This document shows, piece after piece, positions 6,196-6,617 of a stretch of 6,617 nucleotides of DNA. The stretch lies in contig CAMPKJ010000270.1 of NCBI GenBank assembly GCA_946887105.1, forward strand, positions 1 to 6,617, read 5' to 3'. A model generated the notes under the pieces. It made no database searches, was not told the origin of the DNA, and was given only the letters and a program-made list of their open reading frames with translations. The translations under genes and the position numbers were made by a program. Position 1 is the stretch's first letter. Each line of letters begins with the position of its first letter. The DNA comes from an uncultured Acidobacteriota bacterium (GTDB lineage Bacteria > Acidobacteriota > Thermoanaerobaculia > Gp7-AA8).

Positions 6196-6617
6196 TCAGT
6201 CGATGACGATGTAGCGGAACTCCTTGTTCGGACTGCCGGAGAAAGTCGCCCAGCCGTTGCCCTGCTCTTCCACGGCACACGCGTTCCCCCTCGACCCGTT
6301 CACGTAATTCACGATCAGCAGCGACGTCGCGCTGATGCTTGCGTTGTTGATCGTGATCCCGCCGCCCGGAGGGAAGGTTTCCACGCCGGAGATGAACGTG
6401 ATGCCCTGTCCCGCCGGTCCCGCCGGTCCCGCCGGTCCTGTTGGACCCTGCGGCCCCTGAGGTCCGATCGGTCCCTGCGGACCCCCGGGTCCCTGCGGTC
6501 CCGCCGAGCCGGTTTCGCCCTGCGGACCCTGGATGCCCTGCGCACCCGGATCGCCTTTCGGCCCCTGCGGACCGATCGGGCCGATCTCGCCCTGCGCACC
6601 GGCAACGCCCGGATCAC
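6196..6617 (-). CDS. Collagen-like Gly-X-Y repeat protein, C-terminal part
   Basis: The last 139 residues are visible, read leftward from the window edge in the frame whose first full codon ends at 6615, to TGA at 6198-6196. The start and any signal peptide lie outside. An uninterrupted run of about 22 Gly-X-Y triplets is seen, such as [12 protein letters not shown] and [13 protein letters not shown], predicted to form a collagen triple helix. It is rich in Pro and Gln, with few charges. A 70-residue C-terminal domain follows (from QGITFISG to the terminal YIVID). It looks beta-rich, with [18 protein letters not shown], one cysteine in NACAVEEQ, and [12 protein letters not shown]. By analogy with other bacterial and phage collagens, such a domain may nucleate trimers or bind a ligand, but I do not recognise the family. 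A surface or extracellular structural or adhesive role is inferred. Neighbouring frames over the repeat are open too and give Arg-rich by-products. Confidence 0.9.
   Translation of the reverse strand, partial: DPGVAGAQGEIGPIGPQGPKGDPGAQGIQGPQGETGSAGPQGPGGPQGPIGPQGPQGPTGPAGPAGPAGQGITFISGVETFPPGGGITINNASISATSLLIVNYVNGSRGNACAVEEQGNGWATFSGSPNKEFRYIVID
6409..6438 (-). repeat. 9-bp tandem repeat inside the collagen-like gene
   Basis: Three exact copies of the + strand unit TCCCGCCGG (6409-6435) plus a partial TCC encode Gly-Pro-Ala repeats on the - strand. The DNA-level identity, unlike the codon-diverse triplets further upstream in the gene, suggests recent slippage. The number of GPA units could vary between strains. 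Confidence 0.7.

Noticed and set aside
5253..6278. 341-residue - strand frame across the S9 catalytic domain
   Set aside because: It is a shadow of the opposite strand. It also crosses the terminator hairpin and the end of the collagen-like gene, and shows no motif.
6315..6617. Arg-rich - strand frame over the collagen repeat
   Set aside because: Frame-shifted reading of Gly-Pro-rich codons yields Arg/Asp repeats. The Gly-X-Y frame is unbroken and ends in a structured domain.
6409..6617. Repetitive DNA considered as a CRISPR array or satellite
   Set aside because: The repeats are 9 bp or shorter, without spacers, and are explained by Gly-X-Y coding.

Overview
The window is GC-rich, densely coding bacterial DNA. 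It carries four intact genes on the + strand and the 3' part of a fifth gene on the - strand. In order they are: an L,D-transpeptidase of the YcbB/LdtD type (18-1421); a secreted right-handed parallel beta-helix protein (1495-2655); a rubrerythrin with an apparent export signal (2745-3350); a secreted S9 serine peptidase of the glutamyl-endopeptidase-like subgroup (3669-6143); and, convergent with it, a collagen-like Gly-X-Y protein cut off by the window edge (6196-6617, -). I see no tRNA, rRNA, transposase, integrase, CRISPR array or phage gene.

The organism is probably a Gram-negative, GC-rich, free-living bacterium. The gene mix (S9 peptidase with chloroplast-GEP-like sequence, cysteine-flanked beta-helix protein, bacterial collagen) and a near-consensus -10 element directly abutting an ATG suggest Acidobacteriota, perhaps the Vicinamibacteria. 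This is inference from gene style; no phylogenetic marker gene is present.

Layout: the first three genes are separated by 73 and 89 bp. The second and third each have a strong Shine-Dalgarno sequence, so they may be co-transcribed with the first. A 318-bp stretch without a convincing gene (3351-3668) then leads to the S9 peptidase, which has no good Shine-Dalgarno but does have TATACT seven bases before its ATG. That is the arrangement expected for a leaderless transcript. Between the convergent S9 and collagen genes is a perfect 12-bp GC hairpin, likely a two-way terminator.

The common theme is the cell envelope. The four complete genes all begin with a hydrophobic, export-type N-terminus, and the fifth is a surface-type structural protein. 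The transpeptidase would cross-link peptidoglycan, the rubrerythrin would deal with peroxide or oxygen outside the cytoplasm, the S9 enzyme would degrade peptides in the periplasm or medium, and the beta-helix and collagen-like proteins are structural or adhesive candidates. Nothing shows that they form one system. The oddest items are the exported rubrerythrin with a complete set of di-iron ligands, the leaderless start of the S9 gene, and the C-terminal domain of the collagen-like protein.
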